Source: Actinobacteria bacterium 13_1_20CM_4_69_9 | GTDB lineage: Bacteria > Actinomycetota > Thermoleophilia > Gaiellales > Gaiellaceae | DNA: 12,263 bases | Reading direction: 5' to 3' | NCBI GenBank assembly: GCA_001920085.1 | Contig: MNJC01000045.1 | Span: forward strand, 1 to 12,263 | Shown: piece after piece, positions 6,721 to 12,263 of the stretch | How positions within the stretch are numbered: position 1 is the first letter of the stretch | Layout of the letters: every line of letters begins with the position of its first letter | Translations under genes and position numbers: made by a program | The notes under the pieces: generated by a model | The model's input: the letters and a program-made list of their open reading frames with translations, nothing else | Database searches by the model: none | What the model was told of the DNA's origin: nothing

Positions 6721-6737
6721 GCGGGAGACCTTCCCGC
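6721..6737 (+). terminator. Small hairpin just after the barrel-like gene
   Basis: GCGGGA (6721-6726) pairs with TCCCGC (6732-6737) around a 5-nt loop, beginning 5 nt after the stop codon. There is no U-run. It could be a stabilising 3' structure or part of the termination region completed by the hairpin at 6785. Confidence 0.3.
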
Positions 6738-6784
6738 GATGCGGTTCTTTGACGTGCACGACGTGAACGACGCCGAGGGTGTCG

Positions 6785-6820
6785 GCCGCCGGTAGCGCCG
6801 CAACACCGCCGGCGGCTTTT
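6785..6820 (+). terminator. Probable intrinsic terminator
   Basis: GCCGCCGG (6785-6792) pairs perfectly with CCGGCGGC (6809-6816), an 8-bp all-GC stem with a 16-nt loop, followed at once by TTTT (6817-6820). It lies about 70 nt after the barrel-like gene and before the CopC-CopD gene, so it probably ends the former's transcript. The loop is longer than typical. Confidence 0.55.
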
Positions 6821-6894
6821 CGCACCATTCGTCGCCGCATGGCCTACGGGTACTGGCCGAACGGCTGAAACGGCCATCCTTTCGGCGCGGCAAC

Positions 6895-6900
6895 TAGCGT
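6895..6900 (+). promoter_or_regulatory. Candidate -10 (TAGCGT) 9 nt before the GTG of the CopC-CopD gene
   Basis: TAGCGT is followed by nine bases and then GTG at 6910. No Shine-Dalgarno lies between, so a leaderless transcript is the simplest reading. The same TAGCGTCTC string occurs before the minus-strand GTG at 6313. No clear -35 is visible. Confidence 0.4.
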
Positions 6901-6909
6901 CTCGACGCA

Positions 6910-8841
6910 GTGCGCGCCCGCGCCCTCTTCGCCGTCGCCCTCGTCTCGCTCGCCTGGCCGGCCGCCGGGTGGGCGCACGCCACCCTTGTCCGCGTCACGC
7001 CCGAGAACGGGGCGGTCCTCTCGAAGCCGCCGGCTGCCGCGCGCTTCGTTTTCGACGACACCGTGCGGGCGGGCTCCGGCATCAAGGCGATCCGGAATGA
7101 CGGGAGCGCCTCCGTGCTCGACGGCAAAGCACGGATCGTCAAGGGCCGAACGCTGGTCGTGCCGCTGCGGAGCGGTCTTCCGGACGGGGACTACACGGTG
7201 CTGTGGCGCGTCGTCTCCGACGACGGGCACACGATCGCGGGCGTGACCGTCTTCGGCGTCGGCGCGGGCCGGCCGCCGCCAAGCGCCGCGCTTTCGGTGC
7301 GCAACGGGCCGAGCGTCAAGGACGTCCTCGCTCGCTGGCTGCTCTTCGCCGGGCTGCTGACGGCCGTCGGCGCGGCGTTCTTCCGGCTCGCAGTCGCGCC
7401 CGTTCCGATGCGGGTCTTCCTCGGGTCGTTCCTGCTGGTCTTCATCGGGGTCTCCGGGCTGCTGCACGACGTCCCGCTGTCGAGCCGGTTCGGCGGGACG
7501 ATGGCGGTGGTCGCGCTCATCGCCGCCGTCGGCGCCGTCTTCGCGGCGATCGCCCCGATCTACCCGATGGTCGAGCCGCTCGTCTTCGCGGCTGCGCTGC
7601 TCCTGCTGCCCGGGCCGTCGATCGCGGGCCACGCGCTCGATCCCGGGCGCTCGCGCCTCGAGTTCGTGGACGACGTCGTCCACGTCGCGGCGGCCTCCGT
7701 CTGGCTCGGCGGCGTGCTCGCGCTCGGGCTCGCGCTGCGAAGCCGGGAAGACCGCGGGGCGCTGATGCGCCGCTTCTCCAACATCGCGGTCGTCTCGGTT
7801 GCGGTGCTCGCGATCACCGGGGTCGTGCGGGCACTCGCCGAGCTCGACACGATCAGCCAGCTGTGGACGACGGGCTACGGCCGCGCGCTCCTCGTGAAGA
7901 CGGCGCTGCTGCTCGCGCTCGTCGCGATCGGTTGGGTGAACCGCTACCGGCTCGTGTCCCGCCTCGAGGTCGTCGCGCTCCGGCGCAACATCGCCGTCGA
8001 GCTCCTGCTCTTCGCCGGACTGGTCGTTGCCGTTGCGATCCTCACGGATCTTCGCCCGGGCCGCGATCGCACCGCTGCCGCCGCCGCAGTTCCCGCGGGA
8101 CCGCCGCCGCCGCTCGCCCCGGGGATGCTCGTGCAGGGCAAGGAATCGGGGGACTACGCCGTTGCGCTCGCTTACCGGCCGCCCGGAGAGGAGGTGATCG
8201 TGCTCGGCCAGGACGGCGCAGGCGTGAACGGCCTGAGCGTGAAGGTCAACGGCGTGGAGGCACGCTCGTGCGGAGCCGGCTGTTACGGAGCATTCGTCCC
8301 CCTCGAGCGCACTGTGACCGTGTCCGTGAACGGCGACGAGCTGCGCTTCCCGATCCCCGCGCATCCGAAGCCGGCCGCGGCGCTCGTCGCGAAGGCGACG
8401 CGCGCCTTCCGCGGGCTGCGCAGCGTCGACTATGTCGAGCGGCTTGCTTCGAGCCCGCGGCACAAGGTCGTGTCCGAGTTCACGCTCGAGCGTCCGAACA
8501 AGCTCGAGTACCAGATCCGGGGCGGCGCGTCCGGGATCATCATCGGCACACGTCGCTGGGATCGCGCCGCAAAGGGCAGGTGGTTCGAGTCGGGTCAGAC
8601 GCCGACTCCGCAGCCGGAGCCGATCTGGGGCGGCCACTTCACGAACGCGTTCCTGCTCGACGCGACGCCGGCGACCTACGTCGTAGCGTTCATGAAGCCG
8701 CTGGGCCCGACGTGGTTCACGGTTCGCCTCGACCGAAAGACGCTGCTCCCCCGCAACCTCCGCATGACGACGGCCGCGCACTTCATGACTCATCGATACG
8801 TGCGCTTCGACGCCCCGGCGCGCATCAAGCCACCGCGATGA
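6910..8841 (+). CDS. CopC-CopD fusion membrane protein with extra C-terminal domains
   Basis: A 643-residue envelope protein, probably for copper binding or uptake. Residues 1-22 are a signal peptide ending GWA, so the mature protein would start with His23, the amino-terminal copper ligand of CopC proteins. Residues 23-118 are a CopC beta domain with HATLVRVTPENGAVL and DGH (105-107). Residues about 136-380 hold roughly eight membrane helices of CopD type, including GHA (His241) and the VVHVAAASVWLGG stretch (His258). After a Pro/Ala linker, 405-485 look like a small beta domain with a C-x3-C pair (Cys454, Cys458). Residues about 490-643 resemble a LolA/LppX-like sheet (SVDYVERL, VVSEFTLERPNKLEYQI, WFTVRLDRKTLLPRNLRM). 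The start is GTG with no ribosome site. Copper role from family; the tail assignment is inference. Confidence 0.85.
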   Translation: MRARALFAVALVSLAWPAAGWAHATLVRVTPENGAVLSKPPAAARFVFDDTVRAGSGIKAIRNDGSASVLDGKARIVKGRTLVVPLRSGLPDGDYTVLWRVVSDDGHTIAGVTVFGVGAGRPPPSAALSVRNGPSVKDVLARWLLFAGLLTAVGAAFFRLAVAPVPMRVFLGSFLLVFIGVSGLLHDVPLSSRFGGTMAVVALIAAVGAVFAAIAPIYPMVEPLVFAAALLLLPGPSIAGHALDPGRSRLEFVDDVVHVAAASVWLGGVLALGLALRSREDRGALMRRFSNIAVVSVAVLAITGVVRALAELDTISQLWTTGYGRALLVKTALLLALVAIGWVNRYRLVSRLEVVALRRNIAVELLLFAGLVVAVAILTDLRPGRDRTAAAAAVPAGPPPPLAPGMLVQGKESGDYAVALAYRPPGEEVIVLGQDGAGVNGLSVKVNGVEARSCGAGCYGAFVPLERTVTVSVNGDELRFPIPAHPKPAAALVAKATRAFRGLRSVDYVERLASSPRHKVVSEFTLERPNKLEYQIRGGASGIIIGTRRWDRAAKGRWFESGQTPTPQPEPIWGGHFTNAFLLDATPATYVVAFMKPLGPTWFTVRLDRKTLLPRNLRMTTAAHFMTHRYVRFDAPARIKPPR

Positions 8842-8847
8842 CCCTAC

Positions 8848-8884
8848 GGGACGTGGCTTGGGGACTGTCCCTAAGACGCGTCCC
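8848..8884. terminator. Symmetric nested palindrome between convergent genes
   Basis: GGGAC occurs at 8848-8852 and 8861-8865, and GTCCC at 8867-8871 and 8880-8884, all symmetric about base 8866; each pair is 13 nt apart. GTCCCTAA is repeated at 8867-8874 and 8880-8887. The outer arms pair over at least 6 bp. It lies 6 nt after the CopC-CopD stop and reaches into the stop codon of the convergent acyl-CoA dehydrogenase gene. A bidirectional terminator is the simplest role; a dispersed REP-like repeat is the alternative. Confidence 0.5.
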
Positions 8885-10017
8885 TAAAGCCCGAGGCCCC
8901 GCGCGATGACCATTCGTTGCACCTCGTTCGTGCCCTCGCCGATCTCGAGGATCTTCTGATCGCGATACAGGCGCGAGATCGCGTACTCGTCCATGTAGCC
9001 GTAGCCGCCGTGGATCTGGAGCGCCCAGTTCGCGACGCGGTGGGAGAGCTCGCCCGTGTAGAGCTTTGCCTGAGCCGCGGCGAGGGTGAAATCGCGGCCC
9101 TGGTCCTTCAGCCACGCGGCCTTGTACACGAGCGCGCGTCCGGCCTCGATCTCCGTCGCCATGTCGGCGAGCTTGAACTGCACGGCCTGGAACTTCGAGA
9201 TCGGCCGGCCGAACTGCTTGCGCTCGTGGGCGTACGAGCAGGCCAGATCATAGGCCCCTTGCGCCAGCCCGACGCCCATCGCCGCAACGGAGATCCGCCC
9301 GCCGTCCAGGATCTCCAGGAACTGCCGGAAGCCCTGGCCGCGCGGGCCGAGCAGTTTGTCCTCCGGCACCGAACAGTCCTTGAAGGAGAGCTCGCGCGTG
9401 TCGGACGCGTGCCAGCCGAGCTTCTTCATCGGCTTCGAGATCTCATAGCCCGGCGTGCCGTTCGGAACGATCAGGTTGGACACCTCGTCGTCGCCGGTGC
9501 GGGCGGTGATGGTGACGCACGCGGTGATGTCCGTGCCCGCGTTCGTGATGAAGATCTTGGAGCCGTCGATCACCCACTGCCCTTCGCGTAGCTCCGCACG
9601 TGTGCGCGTCGCGCCGGCGTCGGAGCCCGCGTCGGGCTCGGTCAGCCCGAACGCGGCGAGCTTCCTGCCGGACGCGAGGTCCGGGAGCCATTGCCGCTTC
9701 TGCTCCTCGTTCCCGAAGTAGTAGATCGGCAGCGTGCCGAGCGAATGGTGCGCGGCCATGGTGATCGCGACGGACGAATCCACCCGCGTCAGCTCCTCGA
9801 CTGCGAGCGCATAGGCGAGCGTGTCGGCGCCGCCGCCGCCGTAATCCTCCGGGATCGTCATCCCCATCAGCCCGAGCTCGGCCATCTCGGCGACGAGGTC
9901 GTATGGGAACCTGCTCTCGCGGTCGAGCTCCTCTGCGACGGGTGCGACGCGCTCCTGCGCGAACGCGCGCACGGTCGAGCGGACGAGCTCGTGCTCTTGC
10001 CCGAGATCGAAATTCAA
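8884..10017 (-). CDS. Acyl-CoA dehydrogenase
   Basis: A 377-residue FAD flavoprotein that would oxidise an acyl-CoA thioester to the 2-enoyl-CoA and pass electrons to ETF. Seen: an all-helical N-terminus (MNFDLGQEHELVRSTVRAFA), GLMGMTIPEDYGGGG, the FAD/substrate-loop stretch FGLTEPDAGSDAG followed by GSKIFITNAG, the mid beta domain, ERKQFGRPISKFQAVQFKLADM, HGGYGYMDEY, and the C-terminal EIGEGTNEVQRMVIARG with likely catalytic base Glu361. Chain length of the acyl group cannot be read; the pattern fits short- or branched-chain enzymes. The TTG start at 10017 is chosen because it matches the family N-terminus and overlaps the pepA stop as TTGA; further upstream the frame is Arg-rich shadow of pepA. 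Likely cotranscribed with pepA. Confidence 0.93.
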   Translation of the reverse strand: MNFDLGQEHELVRSTVRAFAQERVAPVAEELDRESRFPYDLVAEMAELGLMGMTIPEDYGGGGADTLAYALAVEELTRVDSSVAITMAAHHSLGTLPIYYFGNEEQKRQWLPDLASGRKLAAFGLTEPDAGSDAGATRTRAELREGQWVIDGSKIFITNAGTDITACVTITARTGDDEVSNLIVPNGTPGYEISKPMKKLGWHASDTRELSFKDCSVPEDKLLGPRGQGFRQFLEILDGGRISVAAMGVGLAQGAYDLACSYAHERKQFGRPISKFQAVQFKLADMATEIEAGRALVYKAAWLKDQGRDFTLAAAQAKLYTGELSHRVANWALQIHGGYGYMDEYAISRLYRDQKILEIGEGTNEVQRMVIARGLGL

Positions 10018-11489
10018 GCGCTGAGGCGTCTGGCGAGCTCGACGATGAGGCGCACGCCGTAACCGGTGCCGCCGCGCTGTGTGTAGTAGTCGCCGCGCGA
10101 GCGCTCCAGGAAGCCGGGCCCGGCCATGTCGATGTGACCCCACGGCCCTTCGCCGGAGAACTCCTTGAGGAACTCCGCCGCCAGCACTGCGCCCGCCTGC
10201 CGTAGCTCGGAGGAGTTCTTCATGTCCGCGTACGTCGAGTCGACGTAGCGGCGGTAGCGCCGATGCAGCGGGAACGGCCACGTGTGATCGCCGCTGGCCT
10301 GGGCGGCGGCGAGAATGTCGTTGCGCCAGGCGTCGTCGTTCGCGAACAAGCCGGCGTAGAGGTCGCCGAGCGCGACCTCCATCGCGCCCGTCAGCGTGGC
10401 GAAGTCGAGGACGTTCGTGGCACCTTCTCTGCGCGCGTACCAGAGTGCGTCGGCGAGGACGAGGCGGCCCTCCGCGTCGGTGTTCGTGATCTCGATCGTC
10501 TTGCCGTTCGCCGCGCGCAGGATGTCGCCGGGACGGAAGGAGTCGCCGCTGACGAGGTTCTCAGCCGCGGCGACGACCGTGAGGATGCGCACCGGCAGCT
10601 GGAGCTCCGCGGCGGCCGCGGTGCCCGCGATCACGGCTGCGCCGCCGGCCATGTCGCCCTTCATGTCGTACATCTTCAGCGCCGGCTTCAACGAGATCCC
10701 GCCCGCGTCGAACGTGATCGCCTTCCCGACGAGGCCGAGCACGACGTCGCTCCTTGCGTTCGCCGGCTCGTAGCGAAGGACGATCATCCGCGGCCCGTTG
10801 GCGCTTGCGCGCCCCACGGCGCTGAGCGCGCCCATGCCGAGCTCGTCGATCTGCTGCGGATCGAGCGCGCTGACCTCCAGGTTCGGCCCTGCAAGCTGCG
10901 CTGCGCGCTGCGCGAGGTCCTCCGGCGTCAGCTCGTTCGGCGGGGAGTTCGCGAGGTCGCGCGCCCAGTTCACCCACTTCGAAACGGTCGCCGCGCGACC
11001 GGCGGTCTCGTCGACTCCGTCGCCGGCGCCGTAGAGCACGATCCGCTCGATCTGCTTGCCGCCCTTCTGCTCCGTCTTCCATCGGCCCGGGCTGTAGGCG
11101 CCGAGCAGCGTCCCCTCGACCACCGCGCGCGCCTGCTCGTCGAGCGGCAGCGGCAGAGAGTCGTCGAGCGTCCAGGCGAGCGTTCCGCCGACGTCGCGCA
11201 GCCGGCGCGCGACGGCTGCCGCCGCCGTGCGGACGGCGTCTGCGTCGACCTCCGCACGCTTGCCGACGCCGGCGACGACGACGCGGCGTGCGGTCGAAGC
11301 GCCGTTGGTGTGCAGGACGACGGTGCGGCCGAGCTCGCCTCTCAGCTCGCCGTCCTCGGCGAGCTGCTGCAGCTGTTGCTGCAGATCACCGTCGGAGCCG
11401 GGCGTCGTGTCGTCTTCGGCGAGGACGAGAGCAAGGGCGTCGGGTGAGCCGCCGCCAGGGCTGGAAACCTCGATTGCGACCTCGTCCAC
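10014..11489 (-). CDS. pepA: Leucyl aminopeptidase, M17 family
   Basis: A 491-residue cytoplasmic, probably hexameric dizinc or dimanganese aminopeptidase that removes N-terminal residues from peptides. The catalytic domain carries all expected residues at the same mutual spacing as E. coli PepA: metal ligands Lys256, Asp261, Asp279, Asp338 and Glu340, and catalytic Lys268 and Arg342, seen in GKAITFDAGGISLKP, MKGDMAG and NTDAEGRL. Residues 1-165 form the variable N-terminal domain, beginning MDEVAIEVSSPGGG. The start is GTG at 11489, with no ribosome site but TAGCAT 9 nt upstream. It heads a two-gene unit with the acyl-CoA dehydrogenase, overlapping by 4 nt, and is divergent from the DUF1232 gene. 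Confidence 0.95.
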   Translation of the reverse strand: MDEVAIEVSSPGGGSPDALALVLAEDDTTPGSDGDLQQQLQQLAEDGELRGELGRTVVLHTNGASTARRVVVAGVGKRAEVDADAVRTAAAAVARRLRDVGGTLAWTLDDSLPLPLDEQARAVVEGTLLGAYSPGRWKTEQKGGKQIERIVLYGAGDGVDETAGRAATVSKWVNWARDLANSPPNELTPEDLAQRAAQLAGPNLEVSALDPQQIDELGMGALSAVGRASANGPRMIVLRYEPANARSDVVLGLVGKAITFDAGGISLKPALKMYDMKGDMAGGAAVIAGTAAAAELQLPVRILTVVAAAENLVSGDSFRPGDILRAANGKTIEITNTDAEGRLVLADALWYARREGATNVLDFATLTGAMEVALGDLYAGLFANDDAWRNDILAAAQASGDHTWPFPLHRRYRRYVDSTYADMKNSSELRQAGAVLAAEFLKEFSGEGPWGHIDMAGPGFLERSRGDYYTQRGGTGYGVRLIVELARRLSA

Positions 11490-11498
11490 CGCGGCGCG

Positions 11499-11504
11499 AT
11501 GCTA
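11499..11504 (-). promoter_or_regulatory. Candidate -10 (TAGCAT) 9 nt before the pepA GTG
   Basis: On the minus strand TAGCAT is followed by nine bases and the GTG at 11489, the same geometry as at 6895-6912. Its complement supplies the ATG at 11499, the upstream candidate start of the divergent DUF1232 gene. No -35 of standard form is seen. Confidence 0.4.
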
Positions 11505-11909
11505 TCCGGGATGGGGTGGGTCCTGTACTCGGTGTGCCTGGCCCTGCTGCTCTACGCAGGCGTTGTCGCCGCGTTCTTCGTCGCGGGCAGGCGGGAGGAT
11601 GCTCGCGCGGTGGCGGGTTTCGTGCCCGACTGCGTGGTCCTCTTCTCGAGGCTGCTCCGCGACGACCGCCTCCCGCGTCGCCACAAGCTGCTCGTCGCGG
11701 CGCTGCTGCCGTACCTGGCCATGCCGTTCGACCTCATTCCCGACTTCATCCCGGTCGCCGGGCAGCTCGACGACGCCGTGATCGTCGCTCTCGTTCTTCG
11801 CCGCGTCGTGCGTGCCAACCCCGAGCTCGTCGAGGAGCACTGGCCCGGCCCGCGCCGGACGCTCGTCTGGCTGGAAGGATTTTACGGTGTCTTTACGAAT
11901 AGGCGCTAA
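11499..11909 (+). CDS. DUF1232 (YkvA-like) small membrane protein
   Basis: A 136-residue protein from ATG 11499; an in-frame ATG at 11511 (132 aa, beginning MGWVLYSV) is equally good, and neither has a ribosome site. Residues about 7-28 form an N-terminal membrane helix followed by AGRREDAR. The centre holds PRRHKLLVAALLPYLAMP followed by FDLIPDFIPVAGQLDDAVIV, the hallmark of DUF1232. The conserved D-x-IPD-x-IP-x-x-G-x-x-DD pattern is intact. Members are common in bacteria, lie near membranes, and have no established biochemical role. Divergent from pepA by only 9 nt, so the two may share regulation. The gene ends in an unusually AT-rich stretch for this window. Confidence 0.85.
   Translation: MLSGMGWVLYSVCLALLLYAGVVAAFFVAGRREDARAVAGFVPDCVVLFSRLLRDDRLPRRHKLLVAALLPYLAMPFDLIPDFIPVAGQLDDAVIVALVLRRVVRANPELVEEHWPGPRRTLVWLEGFYGVFTNRR
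11881..11897 (+). repeat. Short direct repeat TTTACG, 11-nt period
   Basis: TTTACG occurs at 11881-11886 and 11892-11897, one helical turn apart, inside the last codons of the DUF1232 gene and in a locally AT-rich patch about 40-50 nt before the next gene's ATG. The spacing suits a dimeric regulator, but a six-base repeat can easily be chance. Confidence 0.2.
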
Positions 11910-11933
11910 CTGCGGCTCACATTTTCGCGTCGC

Positions 11934-12191
11934 ATGCCGATGATGAGCACGGACATGAGCACAGTTCTGCGGCCTGCCACCCCGTCCCGCTTCCGCCGTG
12001 GGCGTACGCACCACACCGTCGAGGCGCTGCTCGGGGAGATCGACGGCCTCACGGCCGAGCGGCAGCGGCTGCGCGAGCGCGGCGTCGATGCGACGAAGCT
12101 CGAGCGCAACCGCGTGAAGCTCGCGCGCGCACAGTGGGAGCTCTCGCACGCGCTGATCGAGCGCCACCGCCCCGCCTCAGAAGCGGCCTGA
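11934..12191 (+). CDS. Small coiled-coil protein, function unknown
   Basis: An 85-residue protein from ATG 11934, although in-frame ATGs at 11940, 11943 and 11955 are possible and none has a ribosome site. Residues 1-25 are Met/Ser/Thr/Arg-rich and look disordered. Residues about 27-75 (from HTVEALLGEIDGL through VDATKLERNRVKLARAQ to LSHALIERH) are strongly amphipathic, with leucines at heptad-like spacing, predicting one or two helices or a coiled coil. There are no cysteines, no signal peptide and no membrane segment. GC-rich third positions support real coding. It begins 24 nt after the DUF1232 stop on the same strand and might be cotranscribed. I do not recognise a family. Confidence 0.65.
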   Translation: MPMMSTDMSTVLRPATPSRFRRGRTHHTVEALLGEIDGLTAERQRLRERGVDATKLERNRVKLARAQWELSHALIERHRPASEAA

Positions 12192-12199
12192 GCAAACGC

Positions 12200-12222
12200 C
12201 GGCCCGGCGGCTGTGCGGGCCG
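12200..12222 (+). terminator. GC hairpin after the last gene
   Basis: CGGCCCG (12200-12206) pairs with CGGGCCG (12216-12222) around a 9-nt loop, starting 8 nt after the stop codon. There is no U-run. A likely 3' end structure for the small coiled-coil gene. Nothing further is recognised between it and the end of the window. Confidence 0.35.
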
Positions 12223-12263
12223 TTCGACGCGCGCCGCGGACCTGCCGCTAGATGGTTGTTACG

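Noticed and set aside
6739..6795. An 18-codon open frame (MRFFDVHDVNDAEGVGRR) between the barrel-like gene and the terminator
   Set aside because: Too short to judge, without a proper ribosome site, and its stop falls in the terminator loop. It lies downstream of another gene, so it is not a leader peptide for the next one in any obvious way.
6844..8793. A 649-residue open frame on the minus strand opposite the CopC-CopD gene
   Set aside because: It is extremely rich in Arg, Asp, Glu and His with no domain, as expected for the antisense shadow of a GC-rich gene. The plus strand shows signal peptide, helices and family motifs.
10018..10281. N-terminal extension of the acyl-CoA dehydrogenase back to an ATG at 10281
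   Set aside because: The 88 extra residues are Arg/Pro-rich and lie over the pepA active-site domain end; the family N-terminus begins exactly at TTG 10017.
10263..11447. A 394-residue plus-strand open frame opposite pepA
   Set aside because: Arg/Ala/Val/Asp-rich with no motifs; pepA on the minus strand has all seven active-site residues at family spacing.
3..12263. Search for CRISPR arrays, tRNA genes, transposases, toxin-antitoxin pairs or defence genes
   Set aside because: No regular repeat-spacer pattern, tRNA-like stem set, transposase motif or defence domain was seen by eye on either strand. Covariance-model and profile searches could not be run.

Overview
This is high-GC bacterial chromosome (roughly 70% G+C by eye, G/C strongly favoured at third codon positions) with compact gene packing and frequent GTG or TTG starts. 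Gene content and protein style (MeaB, IlvA with an ACT-like tail, M17 aminopeptidase, a CopC-CopD fusion, a DUF1232 protein) suggest an actinobacterial genome, perhaps class Thermoleophilia. The lineage is inferred; there is no rRNA or other marker here.

Layout. A low-complexity His/Ala/Pro-rich protein tail enters from the left (to 311) and is followed by a long GC-rich hairpin. A plus-strand operon then runs from 453 to 4996: small one-helix membrane protein, HisC-type aminotransferase, MFS exporter, MeaB GTPase, threonine deaminase. All spacings are 1 nt or overlapping. Convergent to it, with no gap between the stop codons, is a minus-strand CstB-like persulfide dioxygenase/rhodanese (4997-6313). 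A short divergent region leads to a 100-aa dimeric-barrel-like protein (6413-6715), followed by two hairpins, the second with a U-run. Next is a 643-aa CopC-CopD membrane protein with two extra C-terminal domains (6910-8841). A symmetric palindrome (8848-8884) separates it from a convergent minus-strand pair, leucyl aminopeptidase followed by acyl-CoA dehydrogenase, which overlap by 4 nt. A DUF1232 membrane protein is divergent from pepA, and a small coiled-coil protein ends the window.

How the genes may work together. Threonine deaminase makes 2-oxobutyrate, which can go to propionyl-CoA and methylmalonyl-CoA. MeaB protects the mutase of that route, so the meaB-ilvA overlap makes metabolic sense, although the mutase is not here. 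PepA and the acyl-CoA dehydrogenase would fit peptide and amino-acid or fatty-acid catabolism.

Most notable observations: the threonine deaminase has lost about 55 residues from its PLP domain in frame; several transcription-unit heads carry a TAGNNT hexamer, three of them only 7-9 nt before a GTG start, suggesting leaderless mRNAs; and meaB appears to start with CTG. I found no mobile element, CRISPR array, RNA gene, or gene set resembling an undescribed defence or biosynthetic system. This reads mainly as ordinary housekeeping chromosome with a few oddities.
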